A stretch of DNA of 64,000 nt from Sesamum alatum (taxonomy: Eukaryota; Streptophyta; Magnoliopsida; Lamiales; Pedaliaceae): NCBI GenBank assembly GCA_034509735.1, contig JACGWO010000005.1:16667264-16731263 (forward strand). The letters are read 5' to 3'. A program made the translations under genes and the position numbers. The notes under the pieces are model-generated. The model was not told the origin of the DNA and ran no database searches. It saw nothing but the letters and a program-made list of their open reading frames with translations. How positions within the stretch are numbered: the stretch's first letter is position 1; every line of letters starts with the position of its first letter. Positions 10,859 through 22,819 of the stretch are shown one piece after another.

Positions 10859-12398
10859 GCCAATACCATTGACACACAATCCACCCACGTATCTTGCACA
10901 TCGTGCTAGCGAACGAACAAGTATTTAGGAGAGGATGGATCAATCACACGTTATTAGGTTAACGGGATTAATCCTCCTATGTTCAATTGCTCCAAGAACA
11001 AAAGAACAAGAAAAATATTTTTCTTGGAGAGAAAAGAGAGAGAGGGCGGACAAGATTAGGAGAGGAAGAGCAAGTGTGTGTGTGTGTGTGTGTGTTTCAA
11101 GATTCATCATCCTTCCAAAGGTGAAAGGCTAGGAGTATTTATAGAGGAGGAGTTTAATCCTCTTCAAACTCCAACTCTAGAAGACTAATTTGAATATTCC
11201 AAAGGGCAATAAATATAAATATTTATCCTGGGCCCATTAAATTAATTTTCTAATAAATCTAATTTATTAGATTAATTCCTTTTATCTAATAAAAGGAATT
11301 AACTCTTTCCAAGAAAATCAAGGACCCGATTAAATCCAATTTAATCATTACATTTCTCCAAATATTTAATTTTAAATTAAATACTTAATGTGTGTGGATT
11401 GTGTGTGACTCTTTAGGTTCACCTTTCAGCTAGACTTGGTCGGATTCCTAGAATTCGCCCGTTACCATGGGTGGCCATCTAGCAACGGTCCATGACACTA
11501 GAGACTAGGTGAATATTCGGGGATGAACATTTAGGCTCTAATAGTACACTCGTCTTTCTGTCTTCGGTCTCACCACTTAGGGTCTAGGACACGGAAAATG
11601 CAGGTACCCATTTTGGACCTAAGTGTCGGTCTATCCTTACCAAACGCCGCAAGGAAACCTTCCCTTCTGTTCAGTTACCGTGGCCACAGATTTTAGGGAC
11701 AAGACACAGAGCATATGTGAGACTCAACTGTCAATGCCTTTGGACAGGAGACAGATCATTTTTTGGAAACTACTGTCACTCTGTACACCAAAGGTGCACT
11801 AGATATGGCTTGTGACTACTCAAGTGCATCTTGGCAATCTCTAACCATATCTAAGATACAACCCCGATATACAGGTAAAGTCAGCAGTTCCTCAAGTTAA
11901 AGGACTTGACCTGTACTGTTGGAACCGGGAGCACACGTCATACCTAGCCGACCCTACTCAAGGTCCTTCGTAAGATGGTTCCTGCGAGTCACCTCAGTCA
12001 GCTGCTCCCTAGTAGGCTAACCCACTAACACTGCTTAGACGACCTTCGTCACCCGTCGATGAAATACGACAGCAGATGCTTAGTGCAAGTCTCAAGGGGA
12101 ATCTCGGTATCCATTTTTGAGATTCCTTGACTTGGAGATTTCTGGACTGATTCGGAGAGACTGATTTCATGGACCTACCTCCAAGCTTAGTCCCAGTCCC
12201 CGAAATACGTTTTCAGTCCGTGGGCTTTGTTTGCGTAGTGAATAGATATGTATAAAGCAGATAAAGTGAACACAAACAAAGTAATGCCAAATGAATTTCA
12301 GTTCTTATTCATTAATAATATATCAAATCCTTTAAATTCTCTAGACATAGGTTACAATTCGCCTGCCAAGATTGGCTACACGGTCACCTATTCTAACA
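10859..12398 (-). mobile_element. Partial copia LTR, family C, reverse
   Basis: This matches, in reverse, the first three quarters of the LTR at 54845-56826: the segment around the ACGTGGGTGGAT motif, TATA box complement at 11136-11143, the shared LTR box near 11460-11500, and the terminal TGTTAGAATAGGTGACC complement ending at 12398. It is cut at 10858 by the reverse family A element; the rest must lie left of the window. A (GT)n run at 11074-11096 is absent from the other family C LTR. Confidence 0.8.
11074..11096 (+). repeat. (GT)n microsatellite
   Basis: About eleven GT dinucleotides lie within the transcribed part of the reverse family C LTR. The related LTR at 54845-56826 lacks the run at the matching place, so it expanded in this copy. 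Confidence 0.9.
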
Positions 12399-12463
12399 CT
12401 ATTTACAGCACGGTCGAAAGGCATGCTATTTTGACTGCCACAGGCAATTCCTACCCCCGGTTC

Positions 12464-13192
12464 ATCCTTATCACAAAAACAAGAAAGCCTTCACTAAAAA
12501 TCGAATGGAGAGGAAGGTTGCACGTCCGAGGCTGACTGGAGAACAGATCCGAACCCGTGTCAATGCATTTAGTGTGGCTTTCGAACAACCTTTGAGTGAA
12601 ACGAAAGGCTACGGTGTCGACCATAAGTGGACGAAGAAAAAGCATATTCTGGGAGCTTGAATACTAGGGGGCGCATCTGATACGACACAATCTTGATGTC
12701 ATGCATATTGAGAAGAATGTGTTCGATAATATATTCAATATTGTGATGGACATCAAGGGAAAAATGAAGGACAATCTGAATGCACGGACGGATCTGAAGA
12801 TCATATGTAATCGGCCGGAGCTTGAGGTGGACGAAAGGAGACCAAACGTGATGCCCAAGGCAGTATATACACTGACGAAGGAGCAAAAGAAGAAGATATA
12901 TGAGTGAATTCGTTGTCTTAGGTTTCTTGATTGGTATGCCTATAACTTGGCCCGTTGCGTCGACTTGAAGGAGTTGAGGATGCACGGCATGAAGAGCCAT
13001 GATTGTCATGTATTCATGCAGAAATTGATTCCGGTTGCCTTCCGTGAAATGCTTCCAAAGCACGTGTGGGGGGCCTTGACGGAAGTGAGCCTTCTATTCC
13101 AGATCCTATGCTCAATAACACTAGATGTGGCCAAGATAAAAGAATTGGAAGATAGTATAGCCGTCATCCTGTGCAACCTCGAGGAAATTTGA
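12464..13192 (+). pseudogene. CACTA (En/Spm) TNP2-type transposase relic
   Basis: In one frame, residues resemble the C-terminal half of plant TNP2-like transposases. Recognisable blocks are RHNLDVMHIEKNVFDN (about 12677-12724), a middle block to 12903, and MHGMKSHDCHVFMQKLIP (about 12980-13033) followed by the helical segment typical of the DUF4218 region. Two stops interrupt it: TAG near 12664 and TGA at 12905, both where relatives have Trp. An upstream part from about 12464 shares the same family character less clearly. The relic ends abruptly at 13192, where an old LTR begins. It cannot make active transposase. The family call is firm; the exact start is not. Confidence 0.8.
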
Positions 13193-14690
13193 CATTAAAG
13201 GGATCATTATCTTGGGTCATCTGACATTCGTTCACTTAAAAGAGAACATGTCAGTTGATAGAACAATATAAAGATTATACCTGTGTCAAAAGGGTTGAGT
13301 CTTCCAGTCTTCAAACATCTTCCCCAACCGCCCTTCGTCTGATCACGCAAAAGTGAAGAGAATGCTTTCTCTATTACATCCCCACCACACTAATGAGTCC
13401 CTCTTTGAGTTTGCTAGAACTTAAGGCTGGTACAACAATTCTATGAGGAAAAATTCTAGTGTTTCCTCAAAGTCATTAAACTATTCAAAGCCTTTGAGAG
13501 AATGTAGAGATTGTTTCTTGCGAGGTAGAGCAAAACAAAAACATAGGCTAGTCTCAAAGTGCCTTGGTCGATTTCTTGGAGTGGAATTATCCTAAAAAAA
13601 ATCGGCACCCCTATCATCGTAGGAGATGGCTTGACGTAGTTCTCCTAGTGGGCCTAAATGGGCTCTAGAACTCCAATCCAACAATCAATTAATTTTAAGC
13701 CCAGAGTCAATCTTATTTAGTACTTGGACTTGGTCCAACCATGAATTTATTGACTTTCGGTTAGGCTTTAATTGTTTAATTAATTAATTCAATGTTTATT
13801 TAATATTCAGACTTGGTCCAACTATGAATTAAATATCCATTTACTTAGGGTATGGTTTTAATTGATCCACTTAATTAATTTCAAATTCAGTGTTAATCGT
13901 TATTTAATTATAAACATAACCATTTAATTATAATTAATTAAATTCAAACCCAAACTATTTAATTAATCCACTTAATTAACCTTTTGGGCTTCCTATCAAA
14001 TAGGACATCAATTAGAATAATTCAATTATTTAAGTAATTAATTTAAACTCTTTTAAATTAATCCTCTTTTCAGAATTAATTCAATTAATTCTCAAATTCA
14101 ATTAGTGATTTGTGTGTGGCCCGTTAAGTTCACCATAAAGCTAAATTTGAGTTTGTATCAATCGCATGATTTAATTTGTCAACTTATTTTCTCTAAATTA
14201 ATTTAATTCTATTTAATTTAATATTTTTTATTAATTCATAATCCAAGAGTACCTGTTACCATTGGTGACCGTCTAGTAACGGTCAATGGTATTAGTGAAA
14301 TATGTGAAAATAGTGTGAACCTATAAACTGGGTGTCCCCTACATATACAGTCCTTTCATCAAGCTACCTCCCCATCGAAGTTTAGTGCATGAAATGTTCA
14401 ATCGGTTCCTATCCTTGACTTTGATGTCTATTTATCTAGTCTATTTTGTTTCTCCTTAATCAGCACAGGGAACCCCTTTTCTATTTGGTCAACAATTGTG
14501 ACCACAGACTTTTAGAGATTTACAAAGCTTAAACTGCACTAGACTAGTATATGGCTTTTAAAAACCACACATGCATTTGTGCAGTCACATCGACCAAGAC
14601 CAAATTACAGTCACCCCATACACAAGGTTAGTGGATTAATTCCTATATTATCGTAGTTGAGGAGTTCTAGTCATACTGATCATCCTATTA
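13193..14690 (-). mobile_element. Decayed copia LTR, partial copy 1
   Basis: A heavily mutated relative of the LTRs elsewhere in the window, in reverse orientation. It has a decayed CCACACTAATG...TTGCTAGAA stretch near 13390-13425, the TTAGGTTCACC-like stretch near 14125, and a decayed LTR box at about 14253-14295. It loses similarity near 14690, where AT-rich sequence like the start of a second copy follows. It seems to have landed in the CACTA transposase relic. Ends are approximate. Confidence 0.55.
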
Positions 14691-14828
14691 GTTAATCAAG
14701 TCCAACCAATTAAATTAATTATATTAATTGATTGAGTCTAGCCCAAATTTAATTAATCTCAGTAATTAAATCCTTGCTTCCCATCACATGGGCTCTCCAA
14801 AGGAATAATCAAATTACTTATTCTTTAA

Positions 14829-15104
14829 TTTTATTTTTTTGATAATGAGTGATGAACTATTAATTTGAAAGTACAACAATGTTTCTAAAGCGACCAATTG
14901 TTATTACAATATTCAGTGCACAAATATATATAACAACATCTATTCAGTCCACGGTATAATAACAAATCCGCATCTACCAATACCAATCAAATGAATAATA
15001 CAAACATTCCACAAATTAAACAACTCCCTACATTCGTAGTACTCAAACCCACAACCTCTTGGTTGTGAGACCTCAACCTCACCACTCGACAAGGGATCAT
15101 CGAT
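14829..15104 (-). mobile_element. tRNA-derived SINE, 276 bp, with 13-bp TSD
   Basis: The insert is flanked by perfect 13-bp copies of ACTTATTCTTTAA (14816-14828 and 15105-15117). Read in reverse it starts with an RNA polymerase III-type head: a box A-like TGTCGAGTGGT and, about 40 bp on, a box B-like GGGTTTGAGTAC. It ends in an A-rich tail (AAAAAAATAAAA). Length, head, tail and TSD fit a plant SINE. It would be transcribed by Pol III and copied by LINE machinery; nothing is encoded. Confidence 0.85.
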
Positions 15105-15164
15105 ACTTATTCTTTAAATTAATCATCCTCTTTTGAAATTACTTCAATAATTAATTCTCCGACT

Positions 15165-15530
15165 TTGATAGGATTTTTGCAATTTTAGCCATTTTTTCGT
15201 TAGAGTTCACCTCCATTGATGAGAAAGGTGAATTTTAACGGAAGAAGGGGCTGAAATCATAAAACTTTAAAAGACGCAGGATCAAAATGCCACCATAGTA
15301 AGTTAAAGGATAAAAAATATTGCCAAAATGAGCCAATGGGAATAGTAGCCCAATTTTAAAGGTCATATGAGATGCACATGCGTTTTTCAATCGAGAAGGT
15401 GAACTTGGCGAATAAAAGGACTGGGGTCGCGAAAATTAAAAAGATGTAGGACCAAAATGTTACCTTAAAAATTTAAAGAACGAAAATGACAATTGGTCTG
15501 AGTTATAGAACCAAAAATGCATTTAAGTCA
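15165..15530. repeat. Unclassified insert with internal direct duplication
   Basis: This stretch has no LTR-like counterpart in the relatives. It holds two diverged direct copies of a segment of about 110 bp, each beginning GAGAA(A)GGTGAA and including GGA(C)CAAAATG (about 15219-15330 and 15394-15500). The ends resemble the 'GCAATTTTAG'/'ACCAAAAATGC' style of some plant non-autonomous elements, but I see no clean inverted ends or target duplication. Confidence 0.35.
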
Positions 15531-15715
15531 TTTAATTCAACAACTAATTTCCTCTATATTAATCAAATTATATTTAATTAATCACTCATGATACATCCTT
15601 TAATAAATAAATACCTATTACCATGGGTGGTTATCTAGCAACGGTCCATGTTACTAAAATATAGGTGAAAATGGTATGAGCTTGTAAGCTCCTGAGTACC
15701 ATATAGGTATCGTCC

Positions 15716-16336
15716 TGAAAGGACAAGCAGATCCGCCCGAGAGCGCGAGCGGAAGCGAGAAAGCGAGAAAGGTGGCGTAAATTTAAATCAAATTTAAATA
15801 AACGTATCCCAAGGGGTGTACCCTTGGGTGCTCAACCGGGCATTCGATGTAGAATGTATTAATGTTAAAAGCATACATGTAATACATAGGGCATAGATGA
15901 AAAACAAAACTATCAAAGCGTAATAAATTGTTACCTTTGATGACTTTACGTGTGCTCGGCTACTTGCGTTGTTCCTTCTTCCGGAATGCGCACGAAATCC
16001 GAACGTATGGATTCTCCAAAGGTGATTCACACCACACCGGAAGAAACTCACGTTCTCCTTGCTAGAGGAAAACGGGTTTATGAAGGAATCGGTTTAATAG
16101 AAGGACACTATGAATTAGTGTTCTCTTAAACTTACTTTGTTCTTCCTCTTGATTCAAAATCAAGTGAAGAACACAAGTAGAAAGGGAGGGAGATGGCCGA
16201 GAGTTAGAGAGAGAGGAGAGGGCCGAAAATTCTTCTTCTTTTTCCTTGAAAAAGATGAATAATGATTCTAATACACAAGGTGTTGTATATACTCCTATAT
16301 ATACATAATTAATATGATTATTGGAATGTGTCTAGG
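15716..16336 (-). mobile_element. Family D 3' LTR, left part (LTR 3' end)
   Basis: In reverse this is the end of the LTR, closing with CTTTCA at 15716. It includes a TATA-like run (complement near 16294-16309). It continues at 18525 after the inserted solo LTR. The whole LTR without the insert is about 2.2 kb. Confidence 0.85.
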
Positions 16337-18519
16337 TGAAAGAATCGGGTACGGCCCGGGAACGCAAGAGGAGCGTAAAATATGTAAATGTAAGACATAA
16401 TTTAAACCGGATTTAAAGAGGTGTTCCCTTTGAAGTTCCCGGAATTTCGGTGTTTGTCAAAGCATAAACAACAAAATAAAACATGCTGGATATGTGGCTT
16501 AAAAGGAGAAGAAGAAAGTTACACAAAAATATAAAAGAAAACCAACCTTTGTTCGTTTATGTAGAACGGGTTCGTGCATTGTTCCTTTCTTTTCCTTCTT
16601 CGTTCGTCCACTTGAGAGCTCAACGTAGAACTCCTCTAATGCGTTCCATACCACACTATGGATTTATTTCTACTCTATTGCTAGATAGAAATTAGAAACA
16701 AAGAAGAAGAAACAATTCCAAAGAAATCACTATCGATTAGTGTACCTTGGATTGTTTTTGTTCAATCTTCTCTAAGAAGTATGAACACTAAAAGAGAGAA
16801 TTTTCAGAGAGTATATGGCCTAAAAACTCCAGCAAAAATGAAGCAAGTTAAGTGAGTAGTATCTAGCAAAGTAGTATTGTGTATATGGAATGTAGTGTTC
16901 AAAAAACCACCTACATAAGTAACCTCCAAGGCAACTTCCACATACACACACTTCTAGCATATCCACTACACATGATAGCAAGAAAAAACCACCCACAAAA
17001 GGGAAAAAATTTGTGCACATCATGTACATATATTGAAGAGTTGAAACTCCTCCTTAACTAGCTTCAACTTGCATGAAAAAATGGACTTGGGCCTTTATGT
17101 TTTTGGACTTGTATTTAATCAAATTAAATAAAGTCCAAACATGTATCCATTGGGCATTAATTAATCTAATTAATTTTAATCCAATTGAAGTACAATTATT
17201 AATTTAATCCAATTAAATAAACATAAGTCCAAATTAAGAATAATTGATCCAATCAACTATTCTAGCCAAAACCCGATAAATTAATCCAATTAATTTAAAG
17301 GTCCTTAGTCCAAAAAATTAATTAATCCAATTAATTAATTCTTGGACCATCCATCAAATGGATTTCTCAATAAATGATCCAATCATTTATTTTCTCTCTT
17401 GAATAAATTTAATCCGATTAAATTTATTCGCTTCTTCTAGAATTAATTCTAAATTAACTCTGCCAAATCCAAAGTGAATTGTGTGTGACTCATTAGGTTC
17501 ACCATCAGCTAGACTTGGGCTTGTGTCCAACACAATTGATCAATTAAATCCAATTTAATAAATTATTTTCCGATTAACCATTAATCAGAAAAACGTCCGT
17601 CACCATGGGTGGCCGTCTAGCAACGGTCCATGGCACTAGAGACTAGGTGAATGTTGGCGTGAACATTTAGGCTCCCGAGTTCCATACGAGTACGGTCCTT
17701 CCATCATCCATCTCCCGATCTAAGTCTAGGGTATGGAATTGGGCGTCGGTTCCCATCCTAGACTAGACAACTATGCTCAGTAACTCGAGACACGTTTACT
17801 CTATCGATCGATGTAGGAAACCATTCCCTATTCGATCAATCATCGTGGCCACAGACTTATAGGAGTTTAAACTGTCTCAGAGCGCATAGGAGACTCGACT
17901 GTCATATACGGACATGTGACGGATCCTATCTTGGAATCCACCGTCCTCAATACATATTCCGACTGCACTGTATAAGGCTTATGATGAACGTATCCCAGAT
18001 ACTGACATCTCTTGCCAGATGCTAGATACAGCCATCATATGCATGTAACTGCCATGATTCCTCAAGTCCAAGGACTAATCTCGTACTATCGGAGCTGGGA
18101 ATGCCAGTCATACCGACCAAGCCTCCAAGGCTTCCATATGACGATTCTCGCGAGTCAGTTCAGTCAGCTGACATCCTTGTCAACTAACCCACTAATATTT
18201 CATAGACGTCCAACGTCTGTCGCCGATGAAACACGGCACTCATCCAATGAATGCAATCCTTAGTGCAAGTCTATATAGGACTCTCGATGCCTTGTCTCAA
18301 GGTCCTCGACTTAGAACGTTTCAAACCTAACCCTTAGAAGTTAGTTTCATAGCTGCCATCCAATGCGCAGCCCAACTACATGGGTGGTTCGTTTGGCCTG
18401 TGGGCTTTATTGTGATGTTAATGGAATAAACATAAATAGCGAGCACAACAAATGGAACTGCCAAACATGAATACTCACTTTATTCAATCTAATTGGCTTT
18501 CCGGTCACCTATTCTAACA
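16337..18519 (-). mobile_element. Solo copia LTR (family E/G), 2183 bp, TSD CTAGG
   Basis: A single complete LTR is flanked by perfect CTAGG copies (16332-16336 and 18520-18524). In reverse it starts TGTTAGAATAGGTGACC and ends CTTTCA. The shared LTR box is at about 17600-17640. It belongs to the same family as the LTRs at 27583-39368 and 53642-54844. With no internal region and an intact target duplication, it is best explained by recombination between the two LTRs of a former full element. Confidence 0.93.
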
Positions 18520-20125
18520 CTAGGTTCATCCAAGGATGTCTTGATACATTCCAATCAATCACCATTAATTCTTCAATCAATCCTACCAACTTTTAATTTA
18601 TAATCAAATCATACCAAAAGGGAAGGGCTTGATTGGAGTTGATTTGTCTCTTTCCAAAAGAGATAAGTCAACATACCACCTTGCATGAAACATGGCTGAT
18701 TTTGGCTTCCTCCAAGGGAGCATTTCGGCCATGCTTAATATGGGAAGAAGTCCAACTTCTTCCTATTCCAAAATAGGAATTCTTTCTCCTCTTAGGTCAA
18801 AATTTAACGGATCGAGTTTTATCGTAATCCAATTACGATGAACCCAACATTAAATCCAATTTAATGTCCACTTAAATTATTCCCGTTTATCTTTTAATCC
18901 TATTAAAAGATCCAACATCTCAACTTTCCATATTTAATAGAAAATCCAATTTACCGATTAAACGAGGGCCCGATACAATATCGGCCCGTCCATCCGATGG
19001 ATTATCCCTTAAGTAATTTAATTACTTATTTATCCTTCGAGATTGACTCAAAGTCAATCTCATAACCTCCTCGGTGATTTGTGTGTGACCCTTTAGGTTC
19101 ACTCTCAGCTAGACTTGGGCCCGTGTCCCACAAGGGCCCGTTACCATAGGTGGCCGTCTAGCAACGGTCCATGGCACTAGAGACTAGGTGAATGTTGGCG
19201 TGAACATTTAGGCGTCGATTCCGTACGGGTACGGTCCTTCCGTATATCATCTCTTGGCCTTAGTCTAGGGTTTGGAATTGGGCATCGGTTCCCATCCTTG
19301 ACTAGGCATCTATGCTTAATACTCGAGACTATGTATGCTTCATTACGTCGACACAGGAAATCATTCCCTGTTCGACCAACCACTGTGGCCACAGCTTTAA
19401 ACAGCATGAACGTGTCTCCGAGTGCATAGCAGATACCTCTGTCACATACTGACAGGGGACGGATCCTCTTCTTGGAATCCACCGTCCTCGCTACACATTC
19501 CGACTACACTGGATAAGGCTTATAATGATCATCTTACAGAATGATCACCTCTCGCCAGATCCAAGATACAGTCGTCCTGTGCACGCGACTGCCATGATTC
19601 CTCAAGTCTGAGGACTACTCCCGTACTATCGGAACCGGGGAAATCCAATCATACCGGCCAAGCCTCCAAGGCTTCCATATGATGATCCCCGCGAGTCAGT
19701 CAAGTCGCTCGACCCCAGTCGACCAACCCATCAAGATCGTGTAAGCGTCCCACGCCTGTCGCCGATGAAACACGGCACTCATCCAATCAACACGACTCTT
19801 GATGCAAGTCTCAATAGGACTCTCGATGCCCTATCTCGAGGTCCTCGACTTGGAACGTTTCATACCCAACTCTAAATCAGTTGGTTTCATGACCACCATC
19901 TAATGCGTGGCCCAACTGCACAAGTTGTTAACTGTGGTCTGTGGGCTTTGTTACGATATAAGTGAAACACTGTTTTAACAAATGTGAAATGAGCGCAACC
20001 AAGTAAGCACCAAAAGTGATGAATATTTATGTTATTCATCACATAATAATATTACATTTACATCGAGTTGTATAATAGGTTACAAATCGCCAAACCTATT
20101 GGCTTTCTGGTCACCTATTCTAACA
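18520..20125 (-). mobile_element. Family D 3' LTR, right part (LTR 5' end)
   Basis: This continues the LTR interrupted by the solo LTR and ends with the complement of TGTTAGAATAGGTGACC at 20125. It has the shared box at about 19139-19180. The matching piece of the 5' LTR is at 22820-24397, starting at the AAGGATGTCT stretch (about 18535 here). Confidence 0.88.
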
Positions 20126-20140
20126 ATCTCCAACTTGACC
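20126..20140 (-). promoter_or_regulatory. Polypurine tract of family D element
   Basis: The complement, AAGTTGGAGAT, directly abuts the LTR. Related elements have AAGTGGGAGAT at 36657-36667 and, in reverse, 39369-39380. This tract would prime plus-strand DNA synthesis. Confidence 0.7.
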
Positions 20141-20570
20141 TAAAGCCAATTACCCATTGACCTCAAACCTATCTTATCCAGATGCTGAGTATGGGCAACT
20201 TGCGACACGGGCCTAGTAAGTGGATCTGCTATGTTATCTGCTGAGCTGACTCGGTCCATTCGAACGTCGCCCCTGCTAACCATCTCTCTGAGCAGATGGT
20301 AGCGTCTAAGAATATGCTTGGATCGGTGATGAGATCTCAGTTCCTTTGCTTGCGCTATTGCCCCGTTGTTATCGCAGAAGATAACTACTAGCTCAGCGAT
20401 GCTAGGTACTACACCCAACTCTTGGATGTAGCTCTTCATCCAAACCGCCTCCTTAGCAGCTTCCGAAGCTGCTATGTATTCAGAGTCTGTGGTGGAGTCC
20501 GCCGTGGTAGCCTACTTGGAACTCTTCCAAGCAACCACGCCATCATTAAGTCTGAACACATAACCAGACT
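20137..20570 (-). pseudogene. Copia RNase H domain remnant (family D)
   Basis: On the minus strand the frame ends TAA at about 20140 and contains ASEAAKEAVWMKSYIQELG, the CDNNGAIAQAKE motif and the HHRSKHI motif that mark the copia RNase H/C-terminal region. RNase H removes the RNA template during reverse transcription. Just upstream, a TAG near 20513-20515 sits where relatives have Gln before ATTADSTTDSEY. The first acidic residues of the domain therefore lie beyond a stop. It is broken but still easy to read, which points to a moderate age. Confidence 0.88.
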
Positions 20571-20859
20571 GAGACTTGGCATCATCGTCATCCGACTGGA
20601 AGCTAGTGTCGCTATAGCCTTCCAGTATCAACTCTCCACCGCCGTAGATCAAGAACATGTCCTTAGTCATTTTCAGGTATTTCAGGATAGTCCTGACTGC
20701 ACTCCAGTGTGCCTCCCCGGCACACGACTGATATCAACTAGTTACGCTCAAAGCGAAAGCTACATTAGGTCTAGTGCGCTGAACAACATATTGTATGTTG
20801 CCTACGGCTGAAGCATAGGGGATGTCCAACATCCGTTTAAGCTCCTCATCAGTCTTAGG

Positions 20860-21640
20860 AGACTACTTCTTGGACAACTTAATTCCATGCCTCATAGGAA
20901 GGAATCCTCGTTTTGAGTTCTCCATCTTGAATCTCTTCAAGACTTTCTCAACATCCAAGGACTGGGCTATTCCAAACATCCTTCTAGATCCATCCCTGTA
21001 GATCTTGATGCCAAGGATGTAGGATGCCTCACCCCTATCCTTCATGGAGAATTGCGTTGACAACCAAGCTTTAGTGTACCCAACATCTTAGCATCATTCC
21101 CAATGAACAAGATGTCATCCACGTAAAGTACCAGAAACGCAACTGAGCTCCTACTGATCTTCTTGTATACACAAGGATCGGACTTGTTCTTGATGAAATC
21201 ATATCCCCGTATGACTTCATCAAAACGTATGTTCCAGCTTCGGGAAGCTTGTTTGAGGCCATAGATGGACCTCTAGAGACGGCAGACCTTCTGCTCTTCT
21301 CCAACAGTTGTGAAACCTTCCGGTTGATCCATATAGATCTCTTCCTCTACGAAACTGTTGAGGAAGGCCGTTTTCACGTCCACCTGCCATATTTCATAGT
21401 CATACCATGTTGCTGTGGCAAGCAGTATCCAAATGGACTTGGCCATTGCTACAGGCGAGTAGGTTTCCTCAAAATCAACCCCGGGTCGCTGAGTGTAACC
21501 TTTCGCCACAAGCCTGGCCTTGAAGGTTGTAACCTCCCCGTCAGCTCCAAGTTTACGTTTGTAGACCCATTTACACCCTACGGGTTTTACCCCTTTGGGT
21601 AGGTACACTAGGGTCCAAACCTAGTTTGTACCCATCAAGT
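20860..21640 (-). pseudogene. Copia reverse transcriptase remnant (family D)
   Basis: The domain reads right to left. GCKWVYKRKLG and ARLVAKGYTQRPGVDF are followed by DVKTAFLN and EEEIYMDQPEGF in one frame (21608-21273). The catalytic YVDD motif is on the complement at 21114-21125. A block with FSMKDRGEASYILGIKI (21063-20863) follows in another frame. At least two stops replace Gln (after MGTN near 21626, and before RSIYGLKQAS near 21273) and a frameshift lies near 21065. RT copies element RNA into DNA; this copy is dead. The motifs suit the Tork/Angela-like group. Confidence 0.9.
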
Positions 21641-22745
21641 CCATCTCGGATTTCATGGCCTCAAGCCACTTATTCGAATCGATGTCCGACATCGCTTCTT
21701 CGTACGTCTTTGGATCATTATCCAACTGATCGGTCAGGCCCAGAAATCCATACCTATTAGATGCATGGGACACTTTGGCCGACCTACGGAGGACTGGAAC
21801 AATATCAGTGGGAACTACTGGCTCAGATGTCACTGCCGCCTCATGGGGTACCTCACCTGATTTCTCAAGGAGTACCTCATCGCGCCGACTATCCGATGGA
21901 AAACCCTTTTCCAAGAACACTGTGTTTCGAGAGACAAAAATTATTTGTTCAGAGGGATCATAGAAATAATACCCCACAGTTTCTTTCGGATAGCCGATGA
22001 ACCTGCATAAACTAGACCTCGAGTCCAATTTATCTCCCACTAATCTCTTGACATATGCCGGGCAACCCCACACTTTCAAGTATTTGTAGGAGGCAGGCTT
22101 GCCATGCCATATCTCATATAGCGTTTGGGATATCTTCTTAGATGGCACCAAGTTCAAAACTTTGGCCGCCGTCTCAAGAGCGTATCCCCAGAAGGAAAAG
22201 GGGAGTTCGGTAAAACTCATCATGGATCGGACCATGTCCAACAAGGTTCGATTCCTCCTTTTAGACACACTATTAAGATGTGGTGTTCCAGGATGGGTCC
22301 ACTGAGAGAGAATCTCATTCTCTTTTAGATAATTAGTAAACTCACCACTCAAATACTCTCCACCTCGGTCCGATCGAAGGGCTTTGATCTTTCGACCGGT
22401 TTGGTTCGCTACTTCAAGTCTGTATTCCTTAAACCTTCCAAAGGCATCAGACTTGTACCTCATCAGGTAAACATAACCATACAGTGAGTGATCATTGGTA
22501 AAGGTTATGAAGTACGAGTACCCACCTCTAGCCTGAGTATTTAGTGGGCCACAGACATCCGTATGGATCAAATCAAACAGACCATTGGCTAGCGTGATTT
22601 GTCCAACAAAGGGTTTCTTGGTCATTTTTCCCTTCAGACAAGATTCGCAGGTCGGTAGATGGTCCAAATCGTCTATTTCTAGACTCTTTGAGTCCACCAA
22701 CCTTCTTATCTTATCTTTAAAGATATGACCTAACCTCGCATGTTA
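21641..22745 (-). pseudogene. Copia integrase remnant with altered catalytic Glu (family D)
   Basis: An open stretch of about 350 codons begins inside the pre-integrase zinc region (CESC at residues 18-21). It carries the D,D(35)E core: Asp at residue 48 (HTDVCGP) and Asp at residue 111 (LRSDRGGEY). At the exact 35-residue spacing, residue 147 is Lys where the catalytic Glu belongs; the preceding Gly of the NG motif is Ser. Both changes are G-to-A. The C-terminal part runs through YEIWHGKPASYKYLKVWGCPAYVK toward RT. The N-terminal His of the zinc site lies just outside the open stretch (about 22740). Integrase would be inactive even if expressed. Confidence 0.9.
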
Positions 22746-22819
22746 ATGGTTAACTCTAGTGATCCTACGGCCTCCGCAGCAACGGCCTTGCCATCGCCTA
22801 GCCTCAACAACGGCCTTGC
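22746..22819 (-). pseudogene. Protease-region scrap at a deletion joint
   Basis: The complement encodes GNGKAVAAEAVGS-like residues, as just after the protease active site of relatives (about 60113-60160). It then jumps straight to the pre-integrase zinc region. AACGGCCTTGCCAT occurs twice here (about 22773 and 22805), so the joint probably formed through short repeats. Confidence 0.6.

Larger units (their letters stand above)
14691..15715 (-). mobile_element. Decayed copia LTR, partial copy 2 (left part)
   Basis: AT-rich sequence with a second decayed LTR box near 15618-15655 continues, after the copia element at 15716-24397, into 24403-25256. Having two boxes 1.36 kb apart implies two LTR copies in tandem or a duplication in an old element. 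A SINE (14829-15104) and an unclassified insert (about 15165-15530) lie inside. Confidence 0.55.
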
